A DNA stretch of 64,000 bases from Dryocosmus kuriphilus (GCA_038277395.1 CM076195.1:23150327-23214326); one strand, 5' to 3'; positions 44,870 through 56,429 are shown, counted from the stretch's first letter. The notes: generated by a model from the letters alone, not told the origin. Program-made: numbers and translations.

Positions 44870-44989
44870 CTGGACCTCCAATTCTCGCCTAAAGGGAAGA
44901 ACTCTTCCGTCTGGTGTCAGCCGTCGGGACGACATCCGCAATTTCGATCGAGCAATCTGCAGAAGTTTTTTTATCTCCTTTTGCATATG

Positions 44990-45287
44990 TGACGTGCGCC
45001 TCAGAAAGGAGGCTTACTCTAAAAAGTAAGATTTTTCAGGGCGAGCGGTCGAAGTCGACCCGATAGACGCCACTTTTAGGAGAGAGGAAAGACTCACGAA
45101 ATCTTCCCTCTCCACTTACCTGTACCCCGATTTCTGGGGTACCTAACAATTCAATTATTAGCAATAATAACGCTCGGAAAATTCATTCGATGGTTTTATT
45201 AAAAAGAGCAACTCAAAAACTATCGAAATGAGTAAAAACCTCGATTTCGTTTTTTTAGAGCAAGCCCCCTTTCTTCGGCGCACGTCA
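44990..45287. mobile_element. 298-bp MITE inserted in the right Copia copy
   Basis: Terminal inverted repeats TGACGTGCGCC and GGCGCACGTCA continue imperfectly inward (AGAAAGGAGGCTTACTCTAAA against TTTAGAGCAAGCCCCCTTTC). The uninterrupted left copy reads TTTGCATATCACC at the same place, so the empty site is visible in this window; TAT appears on both sides as the likely 3-bp target duplication. Confidence 0.85.
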
Positions 45288-45589
45288 TATCACCTTTTTT
45301 GTACTGTTTCTAAATATTTATATCTATTCAATTTACAAATTTTTATTCACTAGATTACAGATCTATTATTCCACCGGTTTCTTGCGTACAGATAAATAAA
45401 CATCACAGTTAAACGGAGATAATTGTTTACTCATTTTTTTCCAACAAGCTCACGCAATTTTTGAATTTAATTTCCGGAATTTCCCAATTTTCTTTCCGAG
45501 TTCAATAATGGTTTCTTATTTTATTGATTTTTGTGTCGCATTTTCAGCACTCTGAAAAAATTATGGATAAATTTAGAGAAGGATTGCTA

Positions 45590-45800
45590 AATTTGCGTTT
45601 ACTGGACTCTGTCCAATAGATCGAGGCCAATGACACAGGCTGGATCGACCTTTGGTAGAACATTAAAATTTGCCCTTACCACTTTTTCATTAAATCGGAC
45701 TAATATTGAATCCCTAGGAATGAGGACAGGCTTGTTTCCCCGGATAGTATATCTGACAATGCTTTTCTTTACGCGCAGTTTCTTGAAGGCAAAATAGTTT
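45590..45800 (-). pseudogene. Possible LTR-element protease fragment
   Basis: Minus-strand frames contain KVDPACVIGLDLLDRVQ-like and YTIRGNKPVLIP-like strings resembling the end of a retropepsin domain, with frame changes. Weak, no active-site triad seen. Confidence 0.3.
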
Positions 45801-45849
45801 TTTTTATGAGAAATTCTTTTGAAATATAGTTTTTCCTAGATCTGGCGTA

Positions 45850-46740
45850 AAAATAGGGCTAATGAGAAAGAGAACTGTAGAGGAACCTTGCGCCATGATT
45901 GCTGCAGATATCATGGGACCATTTCCAACATCGAAAAAAGGAAAAAATCAGTATCAATTAGTTTTTTTCGTGGATATTTTCACAAAATGGGTGGAAATTA
46001 TCCCTATTAGAAAAGGAAACGGAACTACTACAGAATCAGAATTTCATAAGCGTGTTATTCCCCGTTGGGGAACACCTAGGATTATCCACACGGATAATGG
46101 CACGGAAATTGTCAACAACAGTATGCGAATTAATGGAAAAATTCGAAATTAGGCACTCAAAAGCGCCGAAATACTACCCCCAAGCTAACCCGACCGAAAG
46201 GTATAATAGAACGATTAAATGAATAGTTAAAGCGTACCTAGATAATGATCACTCTACGTGGGACGAACACATAGAGGACCTACAATTTGCGATAAATACG
46301 AGCAAGAACGCGACGACATAATTCACCCCTGCATTCTTGAATTTAGGTCGCGAATTAGAACCACTCCAATCCCTCAAAAGAAATCTAAAAGCGGATAGCG
46401 AGATAGAATTTCAGAGTGTAGACACGTGGACAGATAGGCTCAGAAGATTACAAATAATGAAGGAAGAAGTCCAGAAAAATTGGGATGAAGCAAATTATAA
46501 ACAAGCTACAAGGTATAATTTAAGGAGAAGGGAAATTGAATGTAAAATAGGAGATACGAGTTCTAAAAAGGGTAACAAAACTGTCAAATAAGGCAGATAA
46601 AAAAGCAGAAAAACTTTTCGACCAGTTTGAGGGTCCATTTATAATTAAGATGAAAATCTCCCCCACAATTTATGAATTGAAAAACCTCAAGGAAAAAAAT
46701 ATTTGGAAATTCAATATCAACGACTTAAAGGTATAAAATG
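45850..46740 (+). pseudogene. Gypsy-like integrase, C-terminal part
   Basis: DDE integrase core on the plus strand: the frame at 45862-46152 has AADIMGPFPTSKKGKNQYQL (first catalytic D) and RIIHTDNGTEIVN (second D). After a frame change near 46115 it reads HSKAPKYYPQANPTERYNRT (catalytic E). At 46337-46591 a linker follows, RLRRLQIMKEEVQKNWDEAN, then a chromodomain-like tail to about 46735 (KLFDQFEGPFIIKMK, YELKNLKEKNIWKFNINDLK). There are a stop after RTIK, a stop near 46318 and a frameshift near 46565. Strand and A-rich codon use match the gag/protease sequence at 37936-39220, so both may come from one element split by later insertions. Confidence 0.85.
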
Positions 46741-48720
46741 TAGTTAGTAGTAGTAAAGCATAGGTAATAGAAAGAAAATTTTATTTGTGACAGGAATAAG
46801 GGAAACGTGGAGGAAAACTGGAAAACCAAAATGCAAGAAGCAATTTCATTATTGGAAAGCAAGATTGGGGAAAACCAAGACGGTCTCCAATTCTGATTTT
46901 GTAAAAAATGAATACCTAGAATAATTTACGTAATTCACGATACTTTTTGTATAACAGCCTTACAGGCTAAACAATAATTTTACAACTCCAGACCCCGAAA
47001 GACAAACGTATATCCAGGGTAACTGGGAGTTTATAAATAAACACGTTCAAAAATTATTAAACATTGAAATAATTGAGGGAAACCTAAAAGAGACAAAAGA
47101 GAACGAATGTAAAATAGAACTGAACATCGACTAGAAAACCATAATGTAGCTAGATAGGGAATTTGAATTTAATTACATAAGGTCACAGGAATTAAGTTAA
47201 GGCACATAATAAGTAACTTAAATGGTTTTAAAATTGGGAATGGCGATGCGTAGGGATATGCGGTGTTATGTAATGTAGAAAATCCGAACTTCAAACAAAG
47301 TGACAACTCTGTACTCCAGGACAGATACAGGACCGAGATATTTTCTTTTTTTTTCAGCGCAATGAATGAACTCAAGTGACATTTTTGCCAAAAAGGTCTG
47401 TTGTGGGAAACCCCAAAAGATCACCAAATCAGCTGCCAGGCTCTCACCTGGCTTAGGCTAAGGAGAGCGGGAGTAGAGGAGAAAAGCTTCAAGTACCATC
47501 CACATCGCCACGTAACGCGAATGATACACGCAATCAAAGTGAAGGAGGTGGTAAATCAACATCGGGAGAGGGAAATGGCGCAAGAGGCAAAGTGGCGGGA
47601 GTTTCGGGAGAGGAGACAAGGGGAATGTAGCGGGGGCTACAGCCGAGCCAGGTCGGAGATCCACGACGGGTCCCGACCGAACAGTCGGCTGCCGAGCTCA
47701 CCACCCGCCTGGTTTAGTTTCTGCTCCCCTTTCGGGCTGTCGTGGCATCTTGTCTAGTCGGCGCTGTGTATCAACCTATTATTTTCGCCAAACTGATCAA
47801 CGGTGTGTATCAGCATATTATTGTCGCTAATTGATCAACGCTTTATTCGCCGGTCATTTGGTCACGCTTTGGTCGCTACAAAGTAAAAAGATATCGACCC
47901 GCTACTGTAAGTTTGATTATATGTCTTTTTATCCTATTCCGCATTCTTTTTATTCTTTTCACCTCTTGATCTCGGCGTCCATCCTCTCTCTTTCCCCTCC
48001 TCGGTATCGATACTCGCTTAAACGGATAATTGCATAAGCTAAGTATATCTGGAAAATTATCTACACATTTTAAGGATAAATACAGATTGGTAACTTGCTT
48101 ATTCGTGTACTTCAATATATGTGCATCGTGCCGCGATCCGAATTTATCCTTGGTAACTAGAATTGTTTACCATTCTGGAGGAATGTCAATTTCAACATGG
48201 AAATAATAAATATGAAAATTCGCGAGACTATACTTTGAAATATTATTTCGCGATTGAGTTTGCATTGAGTGCAATTAGTGTTAATTGTGAAATAATATTC
48301 GTAGTTCTTTATTGACTATTATCAATTGCTCGAGATTGTCAAAGTGTTCGAAAATACATAACTCGTGACTTTTGTGTAATCTCGCATTCGTGTAAACGAA
48401 TCAAACATAGCGCCGCTTTCTCACGACGTGGAATATTTTGAGAATGACTTTCCATTACAAGTTTAGGAGTGGTACCAAACTTGCAAGGGAATGTACGTCA
48501 ATGCATTAGATGCATTTCCATATCGTGCTGGAAATGATTCATCAGTTAATGTCACGCTTCGCATCTCCGATACTTCAACTAAATCGTTTCCAAAAATAAT
48601 TTTGCAGCAGTTTTCAGGCATTTACACTGAATAGTCGGATTTTTTTAGATTTATTCCTATCGTTAATCGATGAAAATTTGAAAATCGCGGGCGCCGCGAA
48701 CTTACATCACACGATGTAAG
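46741..48720. other. Downstream flank of the gypsy-like element; no confirmed gene
   Basis: A short plus frame near 46970-47140 (TPDPERQTYIQGNWEFINKH) is open but unrecognised. From 47399 a GC-richer stretch starts TGTTGTGGGAAACCCC and might be an LTR; it carries a charged frame (47401-47757, HREREMAQEAKWREFRERRQ). At 47765-47850 a roughly 50-bp block (CTGTGTATCA, TATTATT, TCGC, TGATCAACG) is duplicated. 48120-48720 is AT-rich without features. Confidence 0.4.
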
Positions 48721-48770
48721 TTTGCGGTTTCAGTTTCATACATAACTCGAGAAACACCCTGTATATGTAT
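48721..48770 (+). repeat. Short dispersed module ending CACCCTGTATAT
   Basis: GCGGTTTCAGTTTCATACAT to GAAACACCCTGTATATG is nearly identical to 9188-9232; a related end is at 8050-8075. It is probably the terminal part of a common repeat. Confidence 0.6.
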
Positions 48771-49201
48771 ATAACGCAAAAGATTCTTTTCTCCGTCTAA
48801 CTTTAGTTAGAAGGAGGAAGAAGTCTTTTTGTCCTGGTTAGGGTGTTAGGACTGCTCCTACACTAAGCAGATAAGCAATTTTGCACCAGTTTCCTAAGAT
48901 TAAAGTCGCATACTGCTGCGTACAATTTAGAAAACATCCAGTGGACGACGTGAGCATGAAACCCACAAAGGATGCAGATGTTAATCTAAGAGCTACGCCG
49001 TAGCTTCCACGCCCACCCTTTCCCCACTGTGTAAATACAAAGAAAAGGGCATTCTGAGTTCTCTTATCTTTTGTATTTTCTTAATTTTGCTTGTTTTATT
49101 GATTTCGCTTACGTAGATATTACAGTGAGTTCACGAGCAAAGAAATAAAAATTCTTTATTTAACAAATATATTTCTGATTATAAAGCTATAATAGTTATT
49201 T
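48771..49201. other. No feature recognised
   Basis: No gene, RNA or repeat terminus recognised. Confidence 0.4.
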
Positions 49202-49390
49202 CTGATGCAATTGCGTAAACCAGGTAATTGCATCGAGTGTGATGCTTGCAGCATGAGCCGCAGGCTTGAAGCACAAGTGGGAGATTTTGTGCATGAGCGA
49301 AGCGACTGCACAAATTTAGACGATGCTTTGAGTCTCCGGCAAGCGGTGCAATCACACGAGTAGTAATTACCTGTACGCACGTGTATCACA
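49202..49390. repeat. Hairpin (MITE-like) of about 190 bp
   Basis: Arms GGTAATTGCATCGAGTGTGA (about 49221) and its imperfect complement ending in TAGTAATTACC (about 49371) fold over a centre with TTTTGTGCATGAGCGAAGCG and CTGCACAAATTT. Pairing extends outward to TGATGCAATTGCGTA and TACGCACGTGTATCA. It accounts for the cysteine-rich minus-strand frame seen there. Confidence 0.6.
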
Positions 49391-50364
49391 CACTATTTTT
49401 TGCAATACCCGACCGTGAAAGTTGCACACCAAAGGCTGCTGCAAAATAGTGATAAGCAGAGATTGAAGTGAAGTCTTCCCCGTCAGTGGTGCCACCGGCA
49501 CACAATTTTAAGCATCGAAAAACCATGTGTGAAATTGCTTTTTCAAAGTGCGCATGCACGATAATGGTCGCCGGTTTGTGAAGTAACTTTTCACTTGCTG
49601 TGGCATCACTGTGTTGAGTTACTTCAAACAATATTTAGAGGAACTTAAAATGCAAATTTATAGGTGGGTGTTGCAAAAATGCCTTTAAGCTGTACTTTAT
49701 CTAAATTTTCCATATCTTACTTTTCCGTTTAGATCCACTTCTTAATAAACTTTACTATAATGCACGCTTACAATAGTTCTTCATTTCCATAAATTTCTTA
49801 TATTCTATAAACGAATGCGTACAATTTCTTAATTTAGCTCTCCAGACTTTTCAGTCTCAAATGCCTAATGATGGCTACACTTTGGATGATTCTTATTCTC
49901 TATTAAAACTCATTTATATTTTTCCTTATTTTCTAATAAAAAATTCTTAACTAGCAGCACATTTATATTTCCTTTATTTCTCTGATAAAAATCTTTCGTC
50001 GATCGCTTCAGAGATATTAAATTTATCCTTTTACTTTGAGCAGCTATGTACCTGGCGTCGAGAGTAAACTCTCTAGCCTCTTCACTGCTAGATCAAAGTT
50101 TCAGATAATGGCAGGATTTTGTCTACTTGATGTGAATATTATATCCCAATACTGAGATTATGTTCTTTTTTGGGACTCTTAAATAGCTCTGAGAACTTTA
50201 CAGATAATTTCGTTGCCTTTAAAACAACCAACAGTACTTTACTCTGCAAGACGCAGATCCGCGGTCTAGTCTATGCGCTAGGTTGCAAAGATAAGTGATT
50301 CGAAACTTGGTCTCTTCGTCCTGTAGCTGACCTCCATCTCGTCGCAGTCTCAACTCTCCACTTA
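49391..50364. other. No feature recognised
   Basis: A minus frame (49386-49631) of 81 codons has no recognisable family. The rest is AT-rich. Confidence 0.35.
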
Positions 50365-50770
50365 CAAGTTTCGTGTGGGTGGCAGATCTTTATCTTGGTT
50401 AAATAACCACCACAGTATCCCCCAGGTACCGACTGCCATCCAGGAAAATGACAATTTCTTCCAGTGGAACCGCGGAAAATTACATCTTTGGGCATGTCGC
50501 ATGACCGTCAGATCGGTGACCACAGGGTACGATGGAATTAAAGTGACGGGCCGGCTAAAGCATCGTATATCTTGAAAACACGGAGCGACCCAAGAATAAC
50601 ACCTCTCTGTGTCCATCTTGCAAGTGCCTGGGCATGTTTTTGGCAACGGTTCAACGTTACGATTCAGTAATGGCTTCGAACCTCCAAGAGTACCGATCAC
50701 AAGGGCAATCATTGTAACCGAATGTCGGGCCTCGAGTGTGCAACAGGGACAATTGTCGTACTTGTTGTTC
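50365..50770 (-). repeat. Dispersed repeat family A, copy 4
   Basis: Same orientation as 5092-5398: GGTTAAATAACC, CCATCCAGGAAAATGACA, CACGGAGCGACCCAAGAAT, and GGCTTCGAACCTCCAAGAG. The minus-strand frames are interrupted differently from those of the other copies, arguing against a protein. Confidence 0.7.
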
Positions 50771-51429
50771 TCGAAAATTGACTCTATCTCCTTCGGAGCG
50801 TTTTAAAGGACAGGATCGTGGAGAACATGTTAAAATATAACATTCTTTTGTTCAAAAAATATTGTCAAGGTTAGAGGTAATATTTTTTCCTCTTTTGTGA
50901 AAAATATAAAGTTTTTATCATCATGAGGAAGTACCATGGAACTCATGAAGAACCTTGAAAGAAGGTTTGTTTACTCTGCTTCGGGAAAACCAAAGATAAG
51001 ACGATACTTTTAAAGAAGCTAAATGTTCCATAAAAAGTATTTTAATTGGACGCCATATCATGGAACTTATTAAAGCTAGAATATCGTTTTTTTTTGGAAT
51101 TGTAGGGAATGAAGCTTACTTTAATCCATATACATAACATTTTCCCCTAAGATTCATATGAAAGGAGATATTTCACAATAAACCAGAATAAAAAATTTTT
51201 TTTGTTAACCAAAAACTGAATTTTGAAGGGTCATATCTCGTGAAGTATTAGAGATAAAACATTTTTTTTTTAAACTTACAGATAATTTTATACACTTCGA
51301 TTTCTGTTTTTACTATTTTAGGCGCTGAGTGATCTAAGAGGCAGAAATTACCAAAGGAAAACTCCATATTTTAACCTATTTTGAGCATTTTCGAAGAGGT
51401 CAGGATATCGCATGATGTTAAACACTTAG
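50771..51429. other. AT-rich sequence, no feature recognised
   Basis: No gene or repeat terminus recognised. Confidence 0.4.
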
Positions 51430-51690
51430 GTTTTACTTTAAAATGACAAATAAAAGAATTTCAGCGAATAAAGTTCTACTTTTTATAGGTTTTTATGAAA
51501 ATATATCACAAAATTTGAAAAGAAAAAAAAAAATCAGTTTTTTCAAAAAAGGCTCAACCGAATTTTTTCATTTTAGGCCAAAAATATACTGGAGTTATCC
51601 CCAAAATATAATCAGAAAGAAACTGGGATGTACAAGCCCTTTTGCGTGAAAATTGGTTCAGGCTAGGCGTGTGCAAGATTATTAAACACG
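51430..51690. repeat. Diverged copy of foldback family C (one arm)
   Basis: TTTTTTCAAAAAAGGCTCAA, the AATATAATCAGAAAGAAACTG region and GGTTCAGGCTAGGCGTGTGC align with the left arm of 20083-20730 read in reverse (AGGCGTGTGG near 20232, CAGAATCAGAGATAAACTG near 20292). Only one arm is present. Confidence 0.55.
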
Positions 51691-52293
51691 AAAGATCACT
51701 GTCTATTATAACACATGCAATACAAGTGCTTGTATTTGCGCGCGCAATTTGAAGCAAGTAATTTTGAAAAAATTATATATTGAAAACAAGAAATTCGTAA
51801 ACTGATATTGATCAAAATAAATCAATAACTATTATAATAACCAATATCCTAGTAAAGTTATATAGATATTCACATTATTCAAATAATTATGTGATTAGTT
51901 TACTGCTACGTTTTTAATTTTTATTACATATTTCTATATTTTATATAATTGTACTTTTTGAAGTTTTATTTCGTGCTTTTTCATTCTGTATTTAAATTTT
52001 ATTTATTATCTTTTTGTACCGGAAGCTTGGCCGTCGAGTGCGAGTGCACTTATCACTCTCCGCTCGTGCTGAATGTAAGTTTTATAATACTGGGACCTAG
52101 GGTTGGCTGCCTATTTCAAAATTATTCGTGTGCGATTTCAGAGAATATTTATTGGAATTTGTAAGAATTTTTCTGTGAAGAATATATTTTTCGACGTTTT
52201 TAAACTTCTGAAACATCCCAACAAATGGCTATTGTCTCTTTTTATAACATATGAAATAGTAATTTTTTCTGACGTTTAGAACAAATGTTTTAG
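51691..52293 (+). other. Probable intron or upstream region of the SPT3-like gene
   Basis: AT-rich. A donor-like GCTGAAT|GTAAGT occurs at about 52074, but no upstream SPT3 coding exon could be identified with confidence. The region ends in the acceptor AATGTTTTAG at 52293. Confidence 0.35.
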
Positions 52294-52512
52294 AGATTCA
52301 GCAAATGATGCATGGCTTTGGTGATTGTTCTGAGCCGTTGGTAGAATCAGCAAGAATAATAGAAGATATTGTATTGCGCCAAATGAGGTCAATTGTCCAA
52401 GAAGCATGCAAGGTTGCAGAAAGAAGAGGAGTTTCCACGGTTGACACCGAAGACTTTATATTTCTTCTACGTAGAGACCAAGTAAAAACGCATCGCCTTA
52501 TTAAATTCCTTG
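52294..52512 (+). CDS. Spt3: SPT3 (SUPT3H) histone-fold exon, partial host gene
   Basis: SPT3 is a SAGA co-activator subunit with paired histone folds that helps deliver TBP to promoters in the nucleus. The exon reads (E)IQQMMHGFGDCSEPLVESAR, then an IEDIVLRQMRSIV helix, EACKVAERRGVSTVDTEDF and IFLLRRDQVKTHRLIKFL. The MM-x-GD, E-D/V-V and ED-FL-R-D-K-RL-K pattern fits the N-terminal histone fold of SPT3 better than TAF13. It is bounded by acceptor TTTTAG (ending 52293) and donor GTAAGG (52513), in split-codon phases. The frame beyond the donor is intron and should not be translated. The rest of the gene is not seen here; the downstream intron appears to hold the repeat-armed element that follows. 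Confidence 0.75.
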
Positions 52513-52778
52513 GTAAGGACCCCTTTATTATATATACAGGTATATATATATGTTTTGCCTTTGTAGTAAACACGGCTGATATGGGTAATTCTGCACAGAA
52601 AGGTCACTTTCGCTTCCCTGCATATTAATTTTGAGGAAAACTTTCAATAAATAAGTGGTGCAAACATATTTATAATTAGATTAACAATATTTTCTTACTG
52701 AAATAGATACAGCCATACATGATGTGTGTTTTGGCTTTCCGATTTTTTTGTATTTGGGACGTTTCACGTCACTTTTAC
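52513..52778 (+). other. Start of the intron after the SPT3 exon
   Basis: Begins GTAAGG; contains a TA-rich run near 52530-52550. No second exon recognised before the repeat array. Confidence 0.5.
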
Positions 52779-53710
52779 CCCCCCCCCCCCCCCCCCCCCC
52801 CCCTGCCCAAAAATTGAGAGGACGTACATACACTTACGACCATTCAAAATTTTCGTTGAAATATAGGCTTTCGAATGCAAAGTGGAATATGCCATGATTT
52901 CAAGATGGCGGACCAGTATGGCAGCCATAACGATAGAAAGTGCCTTAGGCATGTGTGTAAAAATTCAGAATAGCGATAAACAATTCTGAAAAAAATCATG
53001 CAGTACTTTTCTGGCTACTGGTTCGAATTCCAAGATCAAACTTTCAAAATTCAAGATGGCGGATCCAATATGGCGGCCGAAATTCTCAAAAAGCTTCCCC
53101 CCCCCCCCCCCCCTCTGCCCAAAAATTGAGAGAAGACGTACATACACTTACGACCACAAAAAATTTTCGTTGAAATATAGGCTTTCGAATGCAAAGTGGC
53201 ATATGCCATGATTTCAAGATGGCGGGCCAATATGGCGGCCATAACGATGGAAAGTGCCTTAGGCATGTGTGTAAAAATTCAGAATAGCGATAAACAATTC
53301 TGAAAAAAATCACGCAGTAGCTTTTCTGGCTACTGGTTCGAATTCCAAGATCAAACTTTTAAAATTCAAGATGGCGGATCCAATATGACGGACGAAATTT
53401 TCAAAAAGCTTTTACCCCCCCTCTGCCCAAAAATTGAAAGGACGTACATACACCTACGACCACTCAAAATTTTCGTTGAAATATAGGCTTTCGAATGCAA
53501 AGTGGCATATGCCATGATTTCAAGATGGCGGATCAATATGGCGGCCATAACGATAGAAAGTGCCTTAGGCATGTGTGTAGAAATTCAGAATAGCGATAAA
53601 CAATTCTGAAAAAAATCATGCAGTAGCTTTTCTGGCTACTGGTTCGAATTCCAAGATCAAACTTTCAAAATTCAAGATGGCGGATCCAATATGGCGGACG
53701 AACTTTTCAA
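52779..53710 (-). repeat. Left satellite arm, 3 units of about 310 bp
   Basis: Three units, with landmark GCATGTGTGTA at 52951, 53265 and 53571, in reverse orientation to the right arm. The outermost unit begins in a C25-type homopolymer (52779-52803), and another C run is at 53097-53112. Short frames here come from the repeat. Confidence 0.93.
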
Positions 53711-54055
53711 AAATCAACGGATCCATACAAAATTTGGTATACGGGGGTTTTACAAGTTGCTAATTATAAATCCAGAGTCAAATCTGTTAAATTCAAGATG
53801 GCAGATTCAATATTGCTCAGAAATAATTTCAACAATAAAAAAAAAGTGAATTCATGAAATCATATGTGATTCACCTTAAAACGTGGCCGTCGCGGGACAG
53901 CCGACTTCACGTTAACAGCTCTCATGCTCTTCACTTGTTTCCTTCGCCATTCATTTGTTCCGACATTCAGTTGTTTTTCCTTTATTAGCTACTACTAATG
54001 AAGCGCATACGTGTGGCACGCTAGCATTCCGTTCAGTTGCATTCAGTTGGCTGCA
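53711..54055 (+). repeat. Inner unique inverted arm and spacer
   Basis: 53711-53830 pairs with about 56790-56935 (ACGGGGGTTTT..., TTAGCAACTTG, AATTCAAGATGGCAGATTCAA words). 53880-54055 is unique sequence leading to the promoter-proximal repeats. Confidence 0.7.
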
Positions 54056-54315
54056 TTAGAGTCGTTTCCACGACTACTCTTGCTGGAAATATTTCTCGTA
54101 TTTAAATTAGTCGTTTTCACGACTACCCGTCTGAAAAGCGATTTTCGACATTGGAGTCGTTTTCACGACTACTCTTGCGGGAAATAGTTTTCGTATTTAA
54201 ATCAGTCGTTTTCACGACTACCCGTCAGAAAAGCGATTTTCGAAATTGGAGTCGTTTTCACGACTACCTTTGCTGGAAATACTTATCGTATATTTAAATC
54301 AGTTGTTTTCATGTC
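54056..54315 (+). promoter_or_regulatory. 95-bp tandem repeats with AGTCGTTTTCACGACT palindromes upstream of the gene
   Basis: Units start GAGTCGTTTTCACGACTACT at about 54059, 54154 and 54249 (spacing 95). Each has a second GTCGTTTTCACGACTACCCG in its middle, so six palindromic half-sites (one degenerate, CAGTTGTTTTCATGTCT) lie within 260 bp and end just before the ATG at 54353. Position suggests an enhancer or self-binding region; that role is inference. Confidence 0.7.
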
Positions 54316-54352
54316 TATTATTTGGAGAAAACGGTGACTATCACTGAATATC

Positions 54353-56429
54353 ATGGAATCTGAAGGAGCGGGGATTCATGGGGATAGATGTATTAATCCA
54401 TTCAGTATCTCTGCTCATAAGGGTAAGGATCTCCGACCAGTTTCGATAAATTTGCAAAAATTCCTTCCAGTATATAAACCTGGCATGAAAATATGCTGTA
54501 GTTGCAAGAAACGCAAATTTGAGGCAATTGATGTGAGTTTGCAACCTGAAGCATTAAACTCCAGTACTGATTCTCAATCAGAACAATCATATGCAAATGA
54601 TGGAAATGATGCCCCAGCGTCTAGCAAGAAGTCTTCTTCATCTAGAGAAAGAGAACTCGAGCAAATGTTAGACAGACTAAAGCAGAAGTTTTCTAGTTTA
54701 CCATTGAATGATCCATTACGGATCACGATCCTCACGATAGTACCTGATAGCTGGAGTATTGCACAGACTTGTAGAGAGTTCAATACCTCGAAATACTTTG
54801 TCAAGAAAGCTCTAAAACTCAAAGAATCAGAAGGAGTTATGTCGTCACCTATTGCTAGAGCTGGCAAGACATTATCACAAGACGTCGTTGAATTAGTTCG
54901 CAATTTTTATGAAAGTGATGAGAACAGTAGGATTATGCCGAGCAAGAAAGATGTTATTACTGTGAGACTTGGTAAAGAAAAAGAAAAAAAAACAGAAGCC
55001 CTTGATGCTATGTGACATAAAATATCTGCATGTTCGATTCAAAGAGCTCAACCCACAGATATCAATCGGCTTGACGAAATTTGCAGAGCTTCGACCACAA
55101 TGTTGCATTTTGGCTGGAGCTAGTGGCACACACAGCGTTTGTGTTTGCACCATACACCAGAACTGCAAGATAATGTTTGATGCGAGCAACTTGGCAAGGT
55201 TTACTGAAAAACTGTGATGATTCCATTCAAGAGTACAAAAATTGTTTTAGATTCTTCTTGTGTGATAATTCATCACCAGCATGTTATCTTCGTGAATGTC
55301 AACTGTGTCGAGAAGAAGACCTTCTCAGTGATTTTCTCAAGAAGATTCATGAGGAGAAGTGTATATCAAAAGTAATTTTCAGTACTTGCGAATCGACAGA
55401 TAGGTGTACTCTGAAAAGAGAATGTCTCTCATCTGAAGACTTTGCTGACGAGTTTTGCACTCGTTTAAATACGTTGTTCACTCACGATTTTATTTCAAAA
55501 CGCAGTCAGAATTTATTACAAATTTGAAAAATAACTTGTCACCAGATTCAGTGATAATTCACACTGATTTTTCAGAAAATTTTGCTTTTGTGGCACAAGA
55601 TGCAGCTCAAGCATTTCATTATAATAATAGTCAATGCACGGTACATCCAGTAGTATGTTACTACAAGAATCACGGAGGAGAGACTTGCCACAAAAGCTTT
55701 GTACTCTTTTCTGATTGCACGACACATGACACTGCCGCAATCTATGTCATGCAAAAGTTAGTCATTCCTGAGATTGAGAAACTATACCCAAATTTGAAAA
55801 AAATCATGTATGTAAGTGATGTTGCGAAACAGCATTACAAGAACAAGTATCAAATGTGCAATCTAGTGCATCATGAAGAAGATTTTGGTGTTAAAGCCGA
55901 TTGGCATTTCCATGCAACCGCGCATGGCAAAGGAGCTTGTGATGGCGTAGGAGCTATCCTGAAACGCGAAGCTACACGTGCAAGTCTGCAAGCACAACCA
56001 AACGATGCAATATTAACTCCAGAATCGCTGTACGAGTGGGCAAATAGGAAATTCAAGAATTTTCATGTAATCTACTACGATGAAAAAGAGCATGGAAAGA
56101 CTAAGAGGTTTCTTAAGAAAAGATTCTCTGAAGCACCTAAAGTGGATAAAATCTCTATTGGACATGCCTTCATAGTACTACCTGGAAAAATATTACAGAT
56201 TTTGCAATATTCTGGTAGTAAAAAAACATATCAACAAGGTGCAATATTAATTATTAAAAGTGCGAATAAATTTGAAGAAAGTCCTGTCCAACAATTTTGT
56301 AGTTTTAGCAAAATCAAGATAAATCAGTGGAATTATATCAATCCACGATTTTTCCACCACACGCGAAAGTCTGGGTATGGTTTTGATAAGGTTCCGTCAA
56401 GTTCGGGCCTCCTAGATGTCTTTCTATAG
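54353..56429 (+). pseudogene. Unclassified transposase-like protein of the satellite-armed element, three frameshifts
   Basis: Begins MESEGAGIHGDRCINPFSIS at 54353. An early CCSCKKRKFEA and later clusters (CVCTIHQNC, ACYLRECQLC) suggest metal binding; RERELEQMLDRLKQKF is coiled-coil-like. The C-terminal half (55455-56429) has acidic residues in settings typical of an RNase H-fold nuclease: VIIHTDFSENFAF, KKIMYVSDVAKQHYKNK, then DWHFHATAHGKGACDGVGAI. This order resembles uncharacterised multi-copy proteins of insects and cnidarians, but I cannot name a superfamily. Frame changes occur near 54985 (A9 run), 55200 and 55500; the total would be about 690 residues. Two of the breaks lie at or near A/T homopolymers and might be sequence errors. 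The stop is TAG at 56427. It lies in the same direction as the SPT3 exon. Confidence 0.65.

Larger units (their letters stand above)
43715..45450 (+). mobile_element. Ty1/Copia-like remnant
   Basis: A candidate LTR begins TGTAACATTATT (43715) and ends CCAACA (44189), followed at once by a primer binding site. A direct copy of its last 350 bp (from about 43839) lies at about 44799-45450, interrupted by a MITE. Between them is only gag, so pol has been deleted. The first copy also contains a gag-start-like string (KLNRMNYQLW) before the shared part, so the left copy is itself rearranged. Confidence 0.72.

Noticed and set aside
49156..49389. Cysteine-rich minus-strand protein
   Set aside because: The frame lies on a hairpin repeat; cysteines come from the palindromic sequence.
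52305..52628. 107-residue intact protein starting MMHGFGD
   Set aside because: Similarity to SPT3 ends at residue 69, exactly at a GTAAGG donor; the rest is intron.
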